Source: Ulvibacterium sp965228935 (GTDB lineage Bacteria; Bacteroidota; Bacteroidia; Flavobacteriales; Flavobacteriaceae). Taken from it: a stretch of DNA of 64,000 bases. Under the pieces are notes generated by a model. The model saw only the letters and a program-made list of their open reading frames with translations, was not told where the DNA came from and did no database searches. The stretch lies in contig NZ_OZ245846.1 of NCBI RefSeq assembly GCF_965228935.1, positions 2,480,001 to 2,544,000 of the forward strand. The letters run 5' to 3'. The position numbers and the translations under genes are program-made. Each line of letters opens with the position of its first letter. Position 1 is the stretch's first letter. This document shows positions 60,943 through 64,000 of the stretch, piece by piece.

Positions 60943-61746
60943 TTAACCTTTTACAATTTCCCTGTAGCGGTAGGGGGTAGTACCAAAAAACCGCTTAAAA
61001 TGTCGTATAAAATGGCTTTGATCATAAAACCCGCACTCGCTGGCTATTTCCGTCAGGGGTTTGGAAGAATGCAACATCAGGTCTATTCCCCTGGAAACAC
61101 GTTGTCTCAATAAAAATTCACCAAACGTAAAGCCCGTCTTCTCCTTAAATTTTCGGACAAAATAATTAGGGTGTACATGCAATGACCAAGCAACTTCATC
61201 CAGACGATACATTTTTTCGGGATTCAACCTAATTTCCTTTTTGATCTTTTCTACCCAGAATGCCCTGCCTATTGTATTTTCGGAATGTTGCTGTTTAAAC
61301 AGATGATACAAATTTTCCTCGACCATAAGGGTCAAAAGTTCCTCTGAAAAGTCGTTCTGAAAGGCGTAGAAGATCTTTAAGACCTCAAGGTTGTTCCATT
61401 CAAACTGGATATGATTCGATACTTTTGAATAATGTTTTTTGTCCGGTAGTTCTTTTTCAATTTCAATATTGAAGCAAAAGCTATTTTCTGTCCCGATTTC
61501 ATTTTTATGTTCAAATCCTTTGGGCCGGAATAATGAGCTTCCTGGTTTAAGATCGTATTCCGAAATGCTAGACTCTTCGTGATACACGCCAAAGAGCAGT
61601 AAACTTATATAGGGATTTTCGTGTTCATGCCTTGGGACTTTCATATTTTGGTTATGACCCGTTTTAGAAAGCGTAAAACCATTTAAGGTTCTCATTTTTT
61701 GGGTATGCCCCATAAAGGTCCCTACCTTAAGTTTTTTAGTTTTCAT
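60943..61746 (-). CDS. AraC family transcriptional regulator with cupin sensor
   Basis: Regulator of 267 residues. The N-terminal half is a cupin (PRHEHENPYISLLLFGVYHE with the H-x-H-x-E type metal-site pattern, then GSSLFRPKGFEHKNEIG). The C-terminal half has two helix-turn-helix motifs (LDEVAWSLHVHPNYFVRKFKEKTGFTFGEF; LTEIASECGFYDQSHFIRHFKRFFGTTPYRYR), standard for AraC/XylS. An ATG with GAGG upstream starts at 61746; the earlier TTG is not needed. The neighbouring toroid-fold gene is a possible target. Confidence 0.9.
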   Translation of the reverse strand: MKTKKLKVGTFMGHTQKMRTLNGFTLSKTGHNQNMKVPRHEHENPYISLLLFGVYHEESSISEYDLKPGSSLFRPKGFEHKNEIGTENSFCFNIEIEKELPDKKHYSKVSNHIQFEWNNLEVLKIFYAFQNDFSEELLTLMVEENLYHLFKQQHSENTIGRAFWVEKIKKEIRLNPEKMYRLDEVAWSLHVHPNYFVRKFKEKTGFTFGEFLLRQRVSRGIDLMLHSSKPLTEIASECGFYDQSHFIRHFKRFFGTTPYRYREIVKG

Positions 61747-61838
61747 AAACCTCAATGAATTCCTTATAAGTTAAGTTTTTATTTGGGTCTTCTGATAAAT
61801 AGCAAACAAAACTATTGACCAAGGCATGTTTTCATGTG

Positions 61839-62789
61839 TTATCGTTTTTGTCGGTAGGCGTTTTCTATTTTAAAATGTTTTATCGCCCGCATTGCCCTAA
61901 GTGTGTTCCATCGGCTTGGTTTGCCGGCCTTTTCCATTATAAAATGTACTTGCCCCGGATGTGCCGCCTGCATATTCCATGTACCATTCTTATTTCTCTT
62001 TTCCAGGATTACACCAAAAGCCTCCTTCATTCTATCATCCCAATTGCTTCCGGCATATTGAAAATAGTCCAATGCGCGAAGAACATCATATCGCCACCGG
62101 CTTGGGTAGGACAGTTTTAAAAAGTCCTTGTTGATGATTTTCCCGGTTCGGTCCGATAGGAACAACCGATGTAGCAAAATAAATTCCTCGGCACTCTCCT
62201 TGGCATTTAAAACATCGTTTATGCGATAGTTATATGCCGATTTCCGGAATTCGTGCAACCCTTCGAGCACAGAAATGGTGGAGTGTAAGGAACTATGTTT
62301 AGCACCACTTCGCGTTGTTCTGCAGTTAAAACCGCCATCGGGCATTCGCTCATTGAGGATACTATCCACAATGGAGCACAATTTCTTTTCTGCGGTATTG
62401 AAGTATGAAGCGTAATTCAGGAACATGCCATTTACGCAAACGTCGCTATGTTTAAATGTGGAAGGTCCCAAGGGAATACCCCCGTCCTCGGCCTTTCCCA
62501 TATCCAATACCAATTCAATTGCCTCTTTTATCGTTTCATTTTCCGGGTCGGGATTCAGATTACGGAGATCAAGTAGCGTGTAATGGGTAGAAATCCACTT
62601 GGGCTGATAGAACCGATCCCCCCAATGGCCATTTGGTTTACGTTTGGACAAAAACTGTTTGCCCCATCCCGTTCGTACTATGCGCTGCTGTAGATCTTTG
62701 CGGTCATCTCCCAACAAATCACGGTGGACCTGATACTGTAGCGCAGCATCACCCTTGAGCAACCATGCTATGATTTGATTTTCGTCCAT
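61839..62789 (-). CDS. Prenyltransferase/squalene-oxidase-like alpha-alpha toroid protein
   Basis: Soluble protein of 316 residues without a signal peptide. The helical repeats carry the GxW/QW-like patterns of the terpenoid-cyclase/prenyltransferase toroid fold: GHWGDRFYQPKWISTHYTLLDL near residue 55, DGGFNCRTTRSGAKHSSLHSTISVLEGL near residue 145, and GTWNMQAAHPGQVHFIMEKAGKPSRWNTLRAM near the end. The catalytic aspartate motif of squalene cyclases is not obvious, so it may be a binding or hydrolase variant. It lies beside the AraC-type regulator on the same strand. Confidence 0.7.
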   Translation of the reverse strand: MDENQIIAWLLKGDAALQYQVHRDLLGDDRKDLQQRIVRTGWGKQFLSKRKPNGHWGDRFYQPKWISTHYTLLDLRNLNPDPENETIKEAIELVLDMGKAEDGGIPLGPSTFKHSDVCVNGMFLNYASYFNTAEKKLCSIVDSILNERMPDGGFNCRTTRSGAKHSSLHSTISVLEGLHEFRKSAYNYRINDVLNAKESAEEFILLHRLFLSDRTGKIINKDFLKLSYPSRWRYDVLRALDYFQYAGSNWDDRMKEAFGVILEKRNKNGTWNMQAAHPGQVHFIMEKAGKPSRWNTLRAMRAIKHFKIENAYRQKR

Positions 62790-62852
62790 TCAGATTACGG
62801 CCAATTTTAGGTATAGGCCCCATGTTATTGAGGCTTACAAAGTGTTGGCTGT

Positions 62853-64000
62853 TTACTGTTCAGCCTCGAATACTTCAATTTCCGAGATTCCCAATCTTTT
62901 GCCGGGAACAAGGGTAGTTGCAGTAGATATTTCAGCACTTCCTTTGGTAATGGTAAACTTCACCCATTTTACCTTTTTTGCAGGGAAGTTAATCTCTGTA
63001 GGTGTCGTAGCGCTGTTTGCAGGTGCGGCATACATCCACTCCATTGAACCATCGCTGAACACAAAGTACCCTTCTTTTGTCCATCTGTCCCCGGCCGGAC
63101 TATCGTAAATCCTTATTTTATCGATAACCACTTCGTTATCCCATTCCAATTTGAGCATTGCTCCTTCCCCTTCATGAGAAATCCATTCCGACTCCTCACG
63201 TTTGTTTTTAACGTCAATGACTCCATCGATCGCGGCCTCAGGCGTACTATTGGTCTCATTTGAGGTAGCCCACACTTTTGCCAACGGAGCAATGTTTTTC
63301 TGATTTGGCTTTACTTCATTAAAAGGTTTATCCTTTTGCACAAAAGCAAGTTCATGCATTGATGCCGCGTAACGGCATTGATGGGGATTGATGTTCTGTA
63401 CACTGTAATTACTGGCAACGGTCATCCATGCACTTGTGCCATCTTCATTGATAAACTGGGACGATATATTGGGGAAATACGTCTGGGCACCCCAATTCTT
63501 CATATAATGAACGATTTTATAGGGCCCTGTTATAGCATCCGCTTCCCAAAATATGGTGACATTATAGGGTAGGTTTTCTTCATTTTCCATTAGTCTGCAA
63601 GTCACCAAAATAAACTTGTCCAACTTGGGAAAATAGGTTATTCCCTCACTGCCAAGATGATTGGGCCAATCTAAAATTGGTTTAGCGTTCTCTACTTCCT
63701 TGATCCAAATAGGTTTACCATTTTGAGCATGCCCGGCGAAAAACTCGTAACTATCCGATTGAATTATGCTATCGGTAACGGCATAAGTTCTACATAAATA
63801 AATGGCATCTCCCTTATCCCAATTGTTTTGACCATTTCCCGAGCTATAGCCATGCGCACTCAAGTAGATCCGCCCATCTTTTGCTTTGTTGTTTTTTGCA
63901 AAATTTACGGTATGGATCGTTCGGAATTTGGCCTTACCTGTTTCATTAAAAAAGTTGCCATCTTCATCGATTGCATTTGTCCAATACGGGTTTGTCCAAT
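62853..64000 (-). CDS. Glycosidase-like protein with C-terminal discoidin (F5/8-type C) domain, 5' end missing
   Basis: The frame is open to the right edge. The N-terminal part, partly outside the window, has five-bladed-propeller features (WTNPYW, DGRIYLSAHGY, GITYFPKLDKFILVT, WGAQTYFPNISS) like DUF4185/glycosidase-like families. The last 150 residues are a coagulation-factor 5/8 type C (discoidin, CBM32-like) domain: ATSNETNSTPEAAIDG, VIDKIRIYDSPAGDRW, KWVKFTITKG and ISEIEVFE. Such domains bind glycans, so a polysaccharide-related role is likely. The true N-terminus and any signal peptide are not visible; a TTG at 63863 is internal. Confidence 0.75.
   Translation of the reverse strand, partial: WTNPYWTNAIDEDGNFFNETGKAKFRTIHTVNFAKNNKAKDGRIYLSAHGYSSGNGQNNWDKGDAIYLCRTYAVTDSIIQSDSYEFFAGHAQNGKPIWIKEVENAKPILDWPNHLGSEGITYFPKLDKFILVTCRLMENEENLPYNVTIFWEADAITGPYKIVHYMKNWGAQTYFPNISSQFINEDGTSAWMTVASNYSVQNINPHQCRYAASMHELAFVQKDKPFNEVKPNQKNIAPLAKVWATSNETNSTPEAAIDGVIDVKNKREESEWISHEGEGAMLKLEWDNEVVIDKIRIYDSPAGDRWTKEGYFVFSDGSMEWMYAAPANSATTPTEINFPAKKVKWVKFTITKGSAEISTATTLVPGKRLGISEIEVFEAEQ

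Noticed and set aside
1..64000. CRISPR arrays, insertion sequences, rRNA genes and prophage genes
   Set aside because: No regularly spaced repeat series, no transposase motifs with terminal inverted repeats, no rRNA-like stretches and no phage structural proteins were seen.

Overview
The window reads as a chromosomal segment of a marine-type member of the Flavobacteriaceae (Bacteroidota). The grounds are a flavobacterial division and cell-wall cluster with a very long FtsZ tail, promoter boxes of the Bacteroidota form TAnnTTTG, weak Shine-Dalgarno signals, several lipoproteins and PD40-propeller proteins, and Crp/AraC/HxlR regulators typical of the group. No phage, insertion sequence, CRISPR array or rRNA operon is visible.

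1-12.7 kb (all plus strand): the dcw cluster, ftsI (3' end only)-murE-mraY-murD-ftsW-murG-murC-ftsQ-ftsA-ftsZ, tightly packed with several overlaps. It makes the peptidoglycan precursor, flips and polymerises it, and builds the Z ring. It ends at a strong terminator, followed by a separately promoted yqeY gene and a tRNA-Arg(TCG).

12.75-25.1 kb (all minus strand): an accessory block. The last 17 bases of the tRNA are repeated 151 bp downstream, the classic trace of integration at a tRNA 3' end. Next come ten genes or small operons: a methyltransferase, an NTF2-like protein, a serine hydrolase, a LolA-like lipoprotein, DUF2891, DUF4386, a four-gene phospholipid module, two small unknown genes, another unknown, a pair of PD-(D/E)XK nuclease-like genes, and DinB. 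One imperfect palindrome lies between each pair of transcription units and none lies inside the operons. The palindromes carry outer arms of the GCCCAAC/GTTGGGC type and inner arms of the GGCTATAATT/AATTATAGCC type, and three genes end inside one. This looks like an integron-style cassette array without a visible integrase and is the main novelty candidate.

25.2-33.3 kb (minus): an amidohydrolase, a Crp-like regulator, an ankyrin-PD40 fusion, and an AraC-regulated operon holding an NTF2-NTF2-hydrolase fusion and an aldo/keto reductase. Two direct repeats spaced 21 bp sit just upstream of that operon's promoter.

33.6-42.6 kb: a secreted leucine-rich-repeat protein, a stand-alone response regulator, a methyltransferase, a membrane protein, a Crp-like regulator, and a planctomycete-type pair (DUF1501 plus a cytochrome/DUF1549/DUF1553 protein) divergent from a LamG-like protein.

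42.7-64 kb: mostly single minus-strand genes. They include a quinone-oxidoreductase-like MDR enzyme, three TolB-like PD40 proteins, a TPR lipoprotein, a beta-barrel-like protein, a membrane-bound LuxR regulator, a GlxA-type regulator divergent from an ABM monooxygenase, EthD, DoxX, a nitroreductase/HxlR divergent pair with a palindromic operator, a small operon with SDR and GNAT genes, a HExxH protein, an AraC regulator, a toroid-fold protein, and a glycosidase-like protein with a discoidin domain that runs off the right edge.
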